Below are positions 36,424 to 48,635 of a stretch of DNA of 64,000 bases, piece after piece (positions within the stretch are counted from its first letter, which is position 1; each line of letters opens with the position of its first letter). This DNA is from Gonatopus flavifemur (taxonomy: Eukaryota; Arthropoda; Insecta; Hymenoptera; Dryinidae), in assembly GCA_018340375.1 (NCBI GenBank), contig JAFFJZ010000002.1:13534001-13598000 (forward strand), in the 5' to 3' direction. The notes under the pieces are model-generated. The model was given only the letters and a program-made list of their open reading frames with translations. It searched no databases and had not been told where the DNA came from. Position numbers and translations under genes: made by a program.

Positions 36424-38144
36424 AGAGACAATTATTTCTAGGAAATTCCACTCAGTCCCCCTGATCTCATTCAGTACAAGTATTTCTTTCGTTTCATCGA
36501 TCGTAAATATTCGGAATGTTTTGTACAACGCAAGAACAGTTTGTTCCAATTGAAAATCATGAATGAATAGAAACAACAAACTGCCGAAAGTATATGAATG
36601 TAATGGCATCAGTTTGCATTCTTTTTATCACCCAAAATCACTACAACCTTCGGTGATACTAGGTAAAAAGATTGATATTTGAGTACAAAATGCTTTTGTT
36701 GAAAATTCAACCATTTTGTTGGAAGAATAAGGTATCAAAAATTGTCGATTTTTTAGTTTCTTTTAGTATGGTCTACTACCACTGGAAGGAAAATATTACA
36801 GAAAATTTTCCAACGTTGAGTAACTCTAGTGCTGAAGAGGAGTCAAGAACACTCAACACTTGCTCCTCTGACACCAAAACTATGCGAAACGTGTATCGCT
36901 TGGAATTTTCTCTACCCTGACCTTATGCAACTCGTTGTATCAATTTCAACCTTATGGCTAACTCCTTTACAAAAGCCACCTTATTGAATTCCCCAAACCC
37001 TGTAGTAACCCCAAGCAACAACAAAAGTTGAAGATGCCAAGAGTGTTTTGAGAAAGTTCTGAAAGCATATTGAGAAACTTGGAGAGAATTTTCTTTTGTT
37101 GCGCATAATTATGCTATATACGTATATTTACAGAACAATTAATTGATTGAATTTTCAATACTCTTCATTAAAAAAAAAACCATTAAAAATGGATGAACCA
37201 TGTTTCTTGAGAAAATATGATTGCAACAATAATCATTCAAACTAAATTCCCAATTCTTAATTGAGATTTATATTTTTGACATTTATTAAAAGAACAAAAT
37301 TAATCTAATTCAAAGATAACGTACAAAACGTACGAACGCAAGACTGATGTTTACCACACGCGTAGGAAGAAACCTGAATGCTTTAATCACGAGCAAATGT
37401 GATTAATGAAGGCACGATATATGTGTCATATGTAACGTTACACTCTCCGTTACTTTAGAACGAGAAAGGATGAGTTCTGTCCAAATAAAACTCGAATTAA
37501 ATCATCCAAATTGTGTGGGAATTGATGAATCGTAAAATTGTATCTGAACAATTCAATTTGATCTATAAAATATGATGAAATATCAAAAATTTGAGATTAT
37601 CACGGTATGAAGCCGATATGCATTGCTTTCATAGTTACACAAAGGTAAATAAATACATGAATAAAGGCCCATTGTATGAAGCGTCGTATCGGCGGCTTCC
37701 GTACAATAAATCTAGAATAACGTGGTGTGTGCAGTACAGAGTGAATTACAAATGTCGAGCACGTAAGTATGATTGCACAGAAGCAATGTTGGCATCAGGT
37801 GCTTTTGATACGCTCATATCATTCTGGAATATCGATCCAAGATAATAACAGGCGTTCATCTCAGCGCCCCATTTTCCTACGCCCAGATAATAATAATTCC
37901 AAAGCTAGATGAAATAAATATACGTGTATGTGTGAATGCAGAACCAATGTTATAAGTTCAAGATTGTAACGAGACATATTGATGAAGCGTAAAGTAGGAA
38001 TTAAACCAAGAAATTGAAAAGGATGAAGTGTCGAGGCAAAGAAATTCATCTTGCGATGAAAGATCGACGGACATACAAATACATATGTGATAAGAATTCA
38101 TATTTGTTTTATTGAATCTGAACCCTGATGGGCTACTGAGACAA
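36424..38144. other. No gene supported
   Basis: Contains an 84-codon cysteine-containing frame at 37591-37845 and an 82-codon frame at 36672-36920. Neither shows a known domain or clear exon borders. Confidence 0.35.
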
Positions 38145-38475
38145 ATGGTGGACATTGAATGAATGTCCGAAATTTTAAGCAGGTGGACATCGGTTGGACA
38201 ACAACTGGACAACGATTGGACATTGCGAGACAGTTTTGGATGCGTTTCAGACATGCCAGGACACGCTAGACAAATCATGGACACTTTTCGGACATACAGA
38301 TAAGAAGGTTCAGACGCGTTTTGGACAAACGATAGACATTGAATTCGACTTTGTCAAGAATTTTGAATGAATGGACATAAACAGACATCGTGGACATGTT
38401 TTGGACAATATTGAGACATATTTGGACATCATAGACTCTTTTCAGATAAAGTTTGGGTGTCCCAAGCTTGTCCAT
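38145..38475. repeat. Tract of degenerate TGGACA repeats
   Basis: About twenty diverged copies of a word near TTGGACA, spaced roughly 10-25 bases apart (TTGGACAACAACTGGACAAC, TTTTGGACAATATTGAGACA and others). No clear termini found. Confidence 0.6.
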
Positions 38476-38750
38476 TCGCCCATTAGGGAAACCGTAATCA
38501 ACAATCCATGTGTTACAAAATTAATATGCGGCTGCGACCAGAGAGAAAATGAGAGGGCTCACGGGCACGTTTCACTGATGGTAAAACTTCCCTTGGGCCT
38601 CTCACGTTTGGATCATGGAAGTTGACGCACTGCAATTTTATTCTTTCATAGTGAAAAATCGCGCATTTCTTTTGTAGACTTTTCAATAAATGATTAAAAA
38701 AATGAAAAATGAGAGCGGGAGTTGATGGACCAGGTTCCGTGTTCCATCTA

Positions 38751-39339
38751 CACGGAAAGAACTCTGGAGCTACCGTAGTATGTGAGCCCGTCGCACTATA
38801 GTAGCTTGGCTGCCCATATACGAGCACAGTGTCGCTGTGTACTAAAGTTGATTCGGCAGTCAGCCAATGTGGTAAGACGAAGCGCCGAACTGAATTTGCT
38901 CCCGTGTCATACCACCGTGGTATGGCTCAGGAGCAAACAGGCTTCGACGCGCGTACTCGCGCTGCTCCCCACTCCGCCGTACTACCTTTGTGTTTGATTC
39001 GCGCTGTTATGGTATGTTGCGGGGAAAACTAGATGCTTGCAATGTAACGAAAACGCGTACATTTGCCTGCGCAACGTACTATAACAGCACGAGTTAAAAC
39101 AAACGAAGTATGGCGGAGTGGGGAGCAGCGCGAGTACGCGCGTCGAGGCCTGTTTGCTCCTGAGCCATACCATCGTGGTATTACACGGGAGCAAATTCAG
39201 TTCGGCGCTTCGTCATACCACATTGGCTGACTGTCGAATCAATTTTGGTACACAGCGGCACTACGCTCGTATGTGGGCAGCCAAGCTATTATAGTGCGAC
39301 GGGCTCACATACTACGGTAGCTCCAGAGTTCTTTCCGTG
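38751..39339. repeat. 589-bp GC-rich palindromic element with TA duplication
   Basis: Arms of about 270 bases pair at high identity: CACGGAAAGAACTCTGGAGC with GCTCCAGAGTTCTTTCCGTG, and AGTGGGGAGCAGCGCGAGTA near 39116 with its complement near 38962. TA precedes 38751 and follows 39339. It is much richer in GC and CpG than the surroundings and contains repeated CATACCAC(C/A)(G/T)TGGTA mini-palindromes. All open frames across it are mirror artefacts. Confidence 0.9.
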
Positions 39340-39552
39340 TAGTGCTGCCAGATTCGAGGCATATACCGTTCCTTCCCCCTCCATCGTTCCACTTTCCTTC
39401 CCCCCCCCCCATGCAAATCCAGTCGGGCGATAGAGAGAGAGAGCAAGTTACTTTCTTTCTTGCTCGCCCGACTGGATTCGCATGGTGGGGAAAAGGAGAG
39501 TGGCTCGATGGACGGGGAAAGAACGGTGTATGACTCGAATCTGGCAGCACTG
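39340..39552. repeat. hAT-like palindromic MITE abutting the previous element
   Basis: TAGTGCTGCCAGATTCGAGG at the left and ACTCGAATCTGGCAGCACTG at the right are inverted ends. TCCAGTCGGGCGA pairs with TCGCCCGACTGGA around a GA-rich loop near 39430-39462, and a C10 run is at about 39402. It shares the TA at 39340-39341 with the neighbour, so one inserted at the very end of the other. Termini resemble those at 18042. Confidence 0.75.
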
Positions 39553-40685
39553 GTGGCATCCGATAAGAGGTCGCTTCCATGTTTACTAGTGATGTCGATC
39601 CTGAGGGAGGATCGCATCGGTCTTAGGATCAGAGTTATTTGGATGGATTGGGTATATAGATCGATTTTATAACTCACAAAGAAGATCGATCTTGCAGGAT
39701 CTTGAAAAGAAATTGACCTGAATAGTGGTTAACTCGAATAAAATTAAGCCTGGAGTATCAACATATGATTTCTCATCTATTCTCATTATGTCATTCAAAT
39801 AAAATGTGAATCAACATATTTATATGATAAAATGGGACTTTATTCATCTATCTGAATATTTTCTCGTTTTTGTTCATTTGTTATTTTCTCTCCGAAATCT
39901 CATTCTTAAATTCGAACACTGTTGAGAAAATTCCTCAATTCAATAGGAAATTTTTTGTGAAATTTAATATGAATTATGAAATTTCAAAAGTTTTTTTTTT
40001 CAATATAAAACAGTATTTAATGAATTTACAAATATCGTATCGAAATTCAGAAGAAAATTTTTCAAATTAAGTATTATATTTTTGAAATTAATATCATATT
40101 ATGAAATTTGATAGACTGTGTCATGTGAAAAGTTTCATAACATTTTTATGAAATTTAAGGCACAAGGTATCTATGAATTATCTCAATTGCGATGGATTTG
40201 AGAGACAAAATTTGAATAACTTCTTGGGTTTCGCTTTCAAAAATTTGTTGTATACAATTCCGTACGAGCATGGTGGTTGCAAACAAAATTCATGGTCAGA
40301 TAAAATTTCGTCAACAAACTCTGAAATGAAAAAAGAATCGATCAATTCGATCCTGGGAAATCTTGGATCGATTCATGATGGATCAGATTTTTCAAGGATC
40401 GGCTCAAGATCGATCTTTTTCTCTTCAAAAAGAACCCCGGCCGTGAGCTCTCTCGTCTTCTCGGTAGAGTATCGTAAGCCTTAAAATTCATAAACCCTAA
40501 AAATCATACGCCCGAATTCCAGAAACCCAAAAGGCTATATGCCCGAGGTTGCATAACCCTGAATAAAAAATTATGAATTTCAGTATAAATCAATTGTTAG
40601 ATACTTTTATATGATTTGCAGTATCGATAAACCATAAACAGAAGCATATTTCACTCTATCATTGACCCCAACCTGTGGAACGTGT
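39553..40685. other. No gene recognised
   Basis: AT-rich, with several GATCGATC/GGATCGA-type words at 39590-39700 and 40330-40420 facing each other (GATCCTGAGGGAGGATCG; TCCTGGGAAATCTTGGATCG), perhaps ends of one old inverted-repeat element. Confidence 0.35.
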
Positions 40686-40792
40686 CCCACCCAGCACAAA
40701 TACCGCAGAAATATTACAGTAATATTACAGCAATATTGAAATACCGCAGTAATATTGCAGCGATATTACTGCGATATTTGTGCTGAGTGGGG
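40686..40792. repeat. Short palindromic MITE made of ATATTAC/GCAGTAATATT units
   Basis: CCCACCCAGCACAAATA pairs with TATTTGTGCTGAGTGGGG. The inside consists of about six units of a 10-12 base word (ATTACAGTA, ATATTGCAGCG, ATATTACTGCG), so the whole 107 bp can fold as a hairpin in several registers. Confidence 0.8.
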
Positions 40793-41488
40793 TTGGAGAG
40801 TGTAATTTCGTTGAATTACTGGCATCACTGTTGTCCAGGGCCACGCAACTCCAATGAAAATATTTGGGACGTGTTTGCACTTCCTCTCAAAGGTTGACTT
40901 TCATGCGGCCTAAAAATCAAAATGGCGGGCTGGTAGAGTGACCTAACCTAAAAATTATCCTAATTTTGAAAAATCAATAATATTTCAACAATAGAGTGTG
41001 AGAATTCTGAAGCCAAATTATATATTAACACATTTCATTTGTTTTCAGAATCGTTGTTCACACTTTATTGTTGAATCACCGTTGATGTTTCAAAATTCAA
41101 ATTGATCAGCATTATTTTAGAGGTTACCTCGATTCAATACGATTGAAGCGCTACAGTGCTGGTTGACTTGTTCCCAATTGAAGTGTTGTTCGGAGTCATC
41201 CCATGGAGTTGAAGCTCCCTGCTGTTGTCACGACATTGCGATGGACCAAGGCCTGTGAAGCCGTATTGCCAGAAATGAAGGAATGAGAGCGCCGAAACCG
41301 CAACATATTGGTCATTCCAATTAACAGAAGATTGATATTTGAATAGCTAATAATATTGTTGCGACATCTAAATTTTAGCTAGTATGGAAATAATTCTTGT
41401 TGCCATAGCTAAAAAATACCTCCTGTGACAAATTTTTACACTGTGAAAAGAAGGTTTTAAATTCAGCTCATCTCATAGCTGAAATTAT
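40793..41488. other. No gene recognised
   Basis: Contains several TAGCTAAAATTT-type words (41345-41470) similar to those at 6580-6660. No boundaries can be drawn. Confidence 0.35.
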
Positions 41489-41777
41489 CCCTGTTGAAAA
41501 AGTCCCATAAATTCTCATACATAAATCTTATTAGTTTATATGAATTTCAACAAGTTTTTATGAGTCTATATGCGGTTTCTGTCCTAGAACTTATGGGTTT
41601 TATATGATTCCATGTAAGAATACAAAAATTATATGAGAACTTCATGAGATTCAATTAGAACCATTTGCAAAATCTCATAAAACCGTATCAAATCAAGTGT
41701 GTGTACTAGATTTCATGCGGTTTCTGTCCTAGGAATAACTAGAATTCTTTAGAATTTATGAGATCTTTTCAACAGGG
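41489..41777. repeat. MITE with CCCTGTTGAAAA termini
   Basis: CCCTGTTGAAAAAGTCCCATA at the left is answered by CTTTTCAACAGGG at the right. The interior has two GCGGTTTCTGTCCTAG words and repeated TTATGAGATTT-type segments. The terminal CCCTGTTG/CAACAGGG relates it loosely to 660-948. Confidence 0.7.
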
Positions 41778-42892
41778 ATGATACGAACAAATTAAGCCGA
41801 AAAGACAATCGCCAACACAATGGGAAAGCATTGTCTGGAATTAAGATGCAAACAGATCGAGACTTCCTTTTTACACTGTAAAAATAAACTTCGCTAAACT
41901 TCCAGTACCGTTTTAGAAGCAATAAACTGCAAAATCACAATCAAATCATGAAAATTTGTTGCAAATTAATTCAAATACTCGCAACTTTATATGTTAACAA
42001 ATAGTTTATCCACTTTTCAATTACAATTTCGTCATATATATAAATACTAATAGAGATCGTTTTCACATACATAGAATGATTTTAGCAATTACATATAGCG
42101 TTACAAATACATAACGGGTGTCGATCGACAAACATTACTTAACTTTTGTTAACTGGAGATAAGAAGCGAAGGAAGAGAGATTCTTTATAGTTTCTTGGAG
42201 TTGAGACGTCCTTTGATATTCGTTTTTAATTGCTTGATTCCATTTGATCCTTGAATGTCCAAAGTCAAGTCTCTTTTGTTCCTTTTCTTTTTACTTTGTC
42301 CACGTGGTGTATAACTTTTATATAATTTTCAAAAAGGATTTACTTCCGTATACTTTGAGTGTATCGACTTGACTGCTTGCTCCTCTATATTTCTGGATCC
42401 CCTCTCCTTCTACATTCCTCCTTTCTTATCATATATCCAGTATTAATTCTCTCTCCTCACTTCTCTACCTCTATGTCTCTTTCAATTGACACGTTACAAA
42501 TTCCAGTACACGCATCAGAAAATTCTTGTATTTATACTGGAAAATTGAAATGAAAAACATAAAATTTCATGTAAAATACGGAAAAATTCCGGTAAAACAG
42601 GAATTTTTTTGCACGGAAACTTAAAAATTCGTCATGAACGGAAATTCTCGACTTCCTGGGTACCGGAAAGTTCCAGTTTTTTTTAACAGTGTATCCAAAT
42701 ACCACCTACATAATTTTTTTCTATGTCAGGTAAGAATTTAAATACAATCACCCCATTCACTCGATCGATAAACCACTTAGACATTAAATTGTGTTTCTAC
42801 AAGTATTCAACATGAGAAAAAAAATTTTATACGAACTATGAATTGCTAGAATTCTCAGATTTTGAGAAAATTATTTCATATTCAAGAATAAA
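41778..42892. other. No gene recognised
   Basis: AT-rich. A 64-codon hydrophobic frame at 42359 has no further support. Confidence 0.4.
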
Positions 42893-43152
42893 CACGTAGA
42901 GAAAAGTTACCTGAAAAATTACTACACTTTATAGTAGAATAGAGACAAAATCACATTTTGGGGTTATGTATTATATGTTTTTTTTATTAAAATTACTATA
43001 CTTTCTAGCGAAGAGTGATGGAATTCCTGTTATTTATTGATAGAAAGTATAGTAATTTTAATGACCACATATAATACATAACCCCAAAATGTGATTTTGT
43101 CCCAATTTTACTGTAAAGTGTAGTAATTTTTTAGATAACTTTTCTCTGCGTG
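42893..43152. repeat. 260-bp foldback MITE, CACGTAGAGAAAAG termini
   Basis: Left CACGTAGAGAAAAGTTACCT; right GATAACTTTTCTCTGCGTG. Arms of about 110 bases include AAATCACATTTTGGGGTTAT and its exact complement near 43080. TA follows the right end; the left flank is AA, so one side has mutated. Confidence 0.85.
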
Positions 43153-44335
43153 TATTTGATGACTGGTACCAGCCTTTTTTTCAGTGTGCTAATTTGATTT
43201 CATAATTCTGAAATAGATTTCCACATCAACTTGATGTAATGAAATAATTGGTTCACAGTCTATATGCTAGTTCCTCGAAATTCCAACTCCATGAAACCCT
43301 ACATATTTTTTATCGGATTCACGTGAGAAGACTATGAGGATCAATTCAGGACATCGATGTAATTTTCTTGTTTTCTCTTCGTACAAAGTGCTTTGGGTCA
43401 TTGTCTTTTTGTCACATCCAATTTTCGTTCGAACGAAATCACCTTCGGGTGGACGGTAAGGATGCCTTCTCATAGATTTTCAGCATTTTGGTTGCGTTTT
43501 GCCAAATCCGTATTCCAAGGAACGGCTTCCATGCATGCATTTTTAACTGATTTCTTTTGACCGTAAGTGTCAAGCTGGATAAGTGTGTTGACATGAGTCA
43601 ATCAGATATGACGAACATCACTTAAAAGGAGGCTGTATCTGAGAATGTAACGTTCTCGCAATACTGATCCATATTTTCTTTCGTCGAGGAAGGTTTTCCA
43701 ATAACTAACGATTTATGCATGATATTACAATATTTCCCTCTGTGAGATGTTAGATATCTTTTTATGTACTGTTTGCACTCAGAACTGCTTTTTCGAAACG
43801 CAAAAATATGTGAGAAGTTGAACCAGGATCCTGTGAACTACACTGAGAAAACTCCTTAGTTGTAGTGACTAAAAACGACATCATCAAGTAGAAAATTTAA
43901 GTTGCCTGAACTAAAATATTGTTTCTCATGGCGATTTCTTTTTCAAGATTTAATTCATTTTCAGTTCATGCGAACTTTAATGTTTGAATCTTGAAACGAG
44001 TCCATATTCTCTCTTTAACGATGAGTTTGTCTTGTACGTATCGTACAGCTTACTCGTCATGAGAGGGAAGAATTATTCGACACGTTTCGAGGTATACGGA
44101 AAAGTTCATCTCTTTCCATCTAACCACATATACCCTGAGTAAGGAATTGGGGTTATTAAAGACATGGATCCGTTCGTGTGTTTAGATTTGCTGTATCAGC
44201 AACACACCCATCGATTATTTCATTGATCGATGTAAATATGTTTCTTCGCTTCTAGTGAGGCATTGTCGATCAGTCGTATTAATTGAAATATTGTTTGTTG
44301 CAACAAAAATTTTCACTCAAAGGGACTATACCTAT
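43153..44335. other. No gene recognised
   Basis: Short frames only. A lone CACTGAGAAAAC terminus near 43851 suggests a degraded MITE. Confidence 0.35.
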
Positions 44336-44473
44336 CCCTCAGTTACCCCACGGGGGTCTAAAGGGAACGAGAGGTTTTAGAAAATCTGATGTTCCGTTCA
44401 TAAGGGTGAAGAGAGATGATTTGAAACCAAAACAGGGATGAAGTTTAAGAATTATACGTGGGGTAACCGAGGG
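44336..44473. repeat. Small inverted-repeat element
   Basis: CCCTCAGTTACCCCACG and CGTGGGGTAACCGAGGG are 17-base inverted repeats with one mismatch, separated by about 100 bases of unpaired sequence. Confidence 0.55.
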
Positions 44474-45394
44474 CTATGATAATATTCAGTCGAGGCAACT
44501 GAATTTTTGTTTTAAAATTGCATTTCATTAGAATTTCAAGTCACGTAAACAACACAGGTTTTTCAGTTTCATACATAAACAAAATTCTCATTAATTTCCG
44601 ATCATTGAATCTTTAAAGCAACGCAAAATCCATTCTCAATCATCGAATCCTCACTTTGAATTGCAATTCTGATACGGGAAATGCCAGACGTTGTTTGTAC
44701 GATCTTTTAATTCTCTCGTATTATGATAATCAGGTATTATATCATGGCTTGAGGATAATGCGGAATTGCGTGCGGTATCTCACATATTTGTCCGTTGTAG
44801 GTACAAGTGTAATATTGACTTAGGTATCAATCCCATGTAATGAGCGATATGACACTCCTCATGTCGTAAATCTATATAGATAGCATTGAAATACTACCGT
44901 ATTGCTGTTTAATGGTATCATTGTCAACATTCACTTTGAAACAGTAACCAAATTTGATTTGTCACTTATGTCATGGAGATTGGAGTAATTCATGATGTAT
45001 CTCCGCGACATAAATATTCTTCTTTTTCCATTCGTATTAATTGCACAGCGCTTTCAGATGAATAATGGTCGTACGAAGTTCATTCTCGTTCAATTTGATG
45101 AGTCTGGGAATCTTCATGAGAGAATCACAATTTCACAATTGTTGAATAATTCAAAATGTCTGCGACTGAACGGTTGCTGATTATATGTCTACGAGTTCAT
45201 TATGAGTTGAATTCAATGACAGTTTAGATCAGTTAACTCAGCTACCGAAAACTGAAATATTGCTTTTTTCATTCATTCTTTTGATTTTATGTATTACAAG
45301 AATTGTAGGAAATCTTTCCTCCCTGTAGTGCAAGATTTCGTTGGAATAAAAGAACCTTGGAGGGAAATTTCCTTAATTTCGAGAAATTATCCTG
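44474..45394. other. No gene recognised
   Basis: AT-rich sequence without recognisable repeats or genes. Confidence 0.4.
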
Positions 45395-45642
45395 CACTGA
45401 GAGAAAAAATTGCCGTGAACAATAAAATATTTAGTTGAATAGTCGCCATAAAATACTGAATTGATTTGAATAAACTTTCATTGACTCGATTAAATATTTA
45501 TTCAATCAAACAAATATTTAATATGCTATGAAATATTTCATCAATGGAAACAATTATTTGATTGAGTCAATGAAATTTTATTCAAATCAATCAAATATTT
45601 TATGGTGACTATTCAACTAAATATTTTATTGTTCTCTCAGTG
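45395..45642. repeat. Foldback MITE, CACTGAGAG family, second copy
   Basis: Relative of 17185-17446: AACAATAAAATATTTAGTTG occurs near the left end and its complement near the right. The right end is GTTCTCTCAGTG. TG lies immediately outside both ends, a 2-bp duplication that is not TA. Confidence 0.8.
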
Positions 45643-46360
45643 TGCTTTTCGCATGCTCAATTCTCTAACACATAAAAGAAAAACCCACTCAACCACGGTA
45701 ACAAGTTCCCGTTTTATAGAGGAACTTCACTGCCACCATTTATGAAGAATGATTATAGTGATTACCTGTACTGAATGACTTAGAATGATACAAAATATCA
45801 AACTCATGTAGAATCGAATATTTGAAGGATAATCCAATGATTATTCAGACAATGATACCAAATAATTTTAAGTGGGCAAAAATTTTTCTCAAAGGTTTTG
45901 GACGAATGCATTTTCTACGTTGTACAAAATAATTTTACAATTTATATGATTCAATTTAATTCCATATAAATTACGTATAATTATATTATATAAAAACTAT
46001 ATATAATTTCAAAATTGTTTTCACCTAGGATATTCCATCAAAAACAGTCGCAGCAGATTTCTTTTATGGATAGAGAACTTTTCACTATGATCTGTTGGAA
46101 TTTTCCGTCATTTTTCAAAGAATTCAACATCCAAAAGGCACAATAGTTTCTTAAAATAGCAGAAATGTTCCCTTTTTCAGATGAACAAATTGTTCTCGAA
46201 GTTTGAATCTTGTATAGAAACAAAACGAAAATTAAAACTCACGAAATGTGATGAATCATCGTTACATATCTTCTCGAATCAACTCTTTGCCACTGGGAAT
46301 ATCATCCAAATAATGTACTGCAAGATTTTTGGGCTTGAATATCATGTTATTCAATTGTTA
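45643..46360. other. No gene recognised
   Basis: AT-rich. The region 46060-46170 (TTTTCACTATGATCTGTTGG and onward) resembles 48090-48180 (TTTCACCATGGTTTGCTGAA and onward), so both are fragments of one unclassified repeat. Confidence 0.4.
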
Positions 46361-47393
46361 ATTCTGCCGTGCCAGGCAGAAAAGTTGTTAACTAAATTTT
46401 TGTCGAAAATGAGTTTTTTATATCATTCGATTCAGAGAATCAAGGTGCATTTAACTGTGTTTACAGGAATCTGTTATTGCTCTTAATTTTTGAATAATTA
46501 ACATTTTCCTTCTCTGAAAACGAAGTGAAAATCGAGCAATCATCAGAAAAAAGCCGTAACTCACATAAAAATGAGAGAAACGATCGAATACGTCACCACT
46601 TTGCCAGGCGAAAAGACTGTAATTTGAGTTACGGTCTTTTTGCTTAGTAAATTCAGTGAGGATCAAGCCTCTTGTACTATTTCAAAGAATCTCTTCGGAG
46701 TTAAGGTTTTCTTGGCTTGTAAATTGCTTGTGTCTGAAGCCAGTTTACTAGGGAAGAAAACCGTAAGTCCGGTTGTATATCTTCGGCACAATTCGGAAAT
46801 CTTCGTGATAGACGCTTCAAGATATCATTGTGTACGTAAAGGGAATTGTCAAAAGTGAACATAAACGAGACAAAAATTTCATTTCATTTTGTCGGGAATA
46901 TGATTTAGAGAATCGAGGATTGGGACTCTTATATAATTGCTCGAGTGTAGTTACCTCACGACGATTTGGTAATCAAATCTTAAACTATGCTCATGTTATG
47001 CATAGCTGATTATATACTAATGTTTGTAAACGTCGCTGCACGGATACTGAGTTAACATGTTTCTTAGCTTGTAAAGCAAACGATCAAAGCATAATGTTCG
47101 AGAGCTGTTACACGGAAAAAGACCGTAACCCGAGTTATGGTTCTTTTGGTCAGTGTTTCTGCCCAACGGAAAACTTTAACTCATTTTTTCATTGGTTGTT
47201 ATTAAAAATATCGATTTTTTTCTAAATAATTGAAAAGAGCACCCCTTATTTACCCCAGAACCGCTTTAATAATCTCGAAATATTAATTACATCATACGAT
47301 TATAATGTGGAATAGTTTTTCTCGGTTTTCTCTATTCGAGCAGATTTGGAGTTAACAACTTTCTTGCCTGGTACGGCAGAATTGTAGGGCTTC
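46361..47393. repeat. About 1-kb inverted-repeat element, GCCAGGCAAGAAAGTTGTTAAC ends
   Basis: ATTCTGCCGTGCCAGGCAGA on the left and GCCTGGTACGGCAGAATT on the right are inverted ends, with GTTGTTAAC also matched. Inside are four ACCGTAA-type segments (for example GAGTTACGGTCTTTTTGC at 46627 and GACCGTAACCCGAGTTATGG at 47121) in both orientations. The frames at 46181-46858 are not genes. Confidence 0.6.
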
Positions 47394-47394
47394 G

Positions 47395-47772
47395 CACGAG
47401 ACTCGCGTCAAAGAAAGATAAAATAATGACCAATAATTTCTCAAATCTCTCGTAAGATCCGAATGATCAAGATAATTTGAAAGTATAGATGGAATCAACG
47501 GAATGGGGTGCAACTTCGATTATTCAAATGAAATCAACAAAAATGTATGTCAAAATATGCACCGAGACCGATACCGAGACTAGTTCCGAGACTAGTTCCG
47601 AGACCGAAGAAATATCTTAGTTCTCCTCTTCAATGGAATCGGAATTCCATATGATTTTGTCACATCTTAGGTAGAAGCTTGATTCCGTTCAAAATTTTTA
47701 TACCTCAAATTGTTAGAACAGTGAATATAGATCATTTTTCAATTTGAGACGAGGGTCTCGTGCGAAGCCCTA
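47395..47772. repeat. Element with TAGGGCTTCGCACGAGAC termini
   Basis: TAGGGCTTCGCACGAGAC and GTCTCGTGCGAAGCCCTA are exact 18-base inverted repeats. TAGGG termini suggest hAT, although the flanking octamers (CAGAATTG, GTTAATTG) agree only at their last five positions; a TA duplication is the alternative. The interior has a triplicated GAGACTAGTTCC-type word. A related fragment lies at 34442. It sits at the right edge of the preceding element. Confidence 0.75.
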
Positions 47773-48200
47773 GTTAATTGGTTTCAATAAACGATTCAGA
47801 CTTCAGCAACATATGAACAAACAATTCCCTCATGATCAGGAGATGGAATCCATTATTGACACGGGAAAATATTCCTCACAATTTTTATATTGTACGTTCC
47901 AGCCGATACCTCTTCTTATTGAACATTCCCAAAGATATCATAATATTATGTTGTTTAATTCCATCTAATCTGTTGGGTCATTAGTTCGAGAGAACTTTCG
48001 AAAGTGTTTTATTTGTCATTTAAAAATTCTTATAATAGCTCTTCGTTACACTTCACAAGAACGAAGTTTTTCCATGAATATAGGTGCACCTTTCACCATG
48101 GTTTGCTGAAATTTTCACTCATTTTCCATAGAATCCATTACCCAAAAGACGGAATAGTTCCTCGAAATGATTTCCCTTAAGGGCATTCATCAGGGGCAAA

Positions 48201-48635
48201 GTTACTAGATCTCTCCCCCCAGTTTTCTCAACGATTAATGAATATACACTGAGAAAAATCTGCATTGTAGAAATCATGTTTCAATACAGTAATGTATTTG
48301 ACAGTGAAAAATACATTATTTTGGTTATTATTACCATGAGTTAGGTGATAAATACCATCTTTTTGGTGAATCAAACCGAATGTACGATGAAATTCAACAC
48401 TGAAAAGGTACTTTTCACTTTTAAAAAGCTGGCTTTAGTTTTCATTATTTGACGGGTGAAAAATATATGAAATAGAGGTTATTTTCACATTTCATTTTTC
48501 TCAGTGTAATCGATTTTAATGAACAGGTGCATCTTCTTAGCATATCAAAGAAAGTGCAGCTACTCTTTATTTTTCATTTTATTTGTTCGTTTCTGAGAAA
48601 ACTGGGGGGGGGGGGCGATTTTGGAATCTAGTAAC
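48201..48635. repeat. Foldback element interrupted by a CACTGAG MITE
   Basis: GTTACTAGATCTCTCCCCCC and AGTTTTCTCA on the left match TGAGAAAACT, a G run and ATTTTGGAATCTAGTAAC on the right in reverse. The left carries C6 and the right G12. The element at 48247-48506 is inserted between them. Confidence 0.65.
48247..48506. repeat. 260-bp CACTGAGAAAAAT MITE with TA duplication
   Basis: CACTGAGAAAAAT and ATTTTTCTCAGTG are exact inverted termini, with TA at 48245-48246 and 48507-48508. The arms pair weakly beyond the termini. Confidence 0.85.

Noticed and set aside
37591..37845. Cysteine-containing 84-codon frame (VNYKCRARKYDCTE)
   Set aside because: Looks protein-like, but no known domain and no clear exon borders; GTAAGT inside it argues against a continuous frame.
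38513..39677. Cluster of overlapping frames on both strands
   Set aside because: They are mirror-image translations of the two GC-rich palindromes at 38751-39552.
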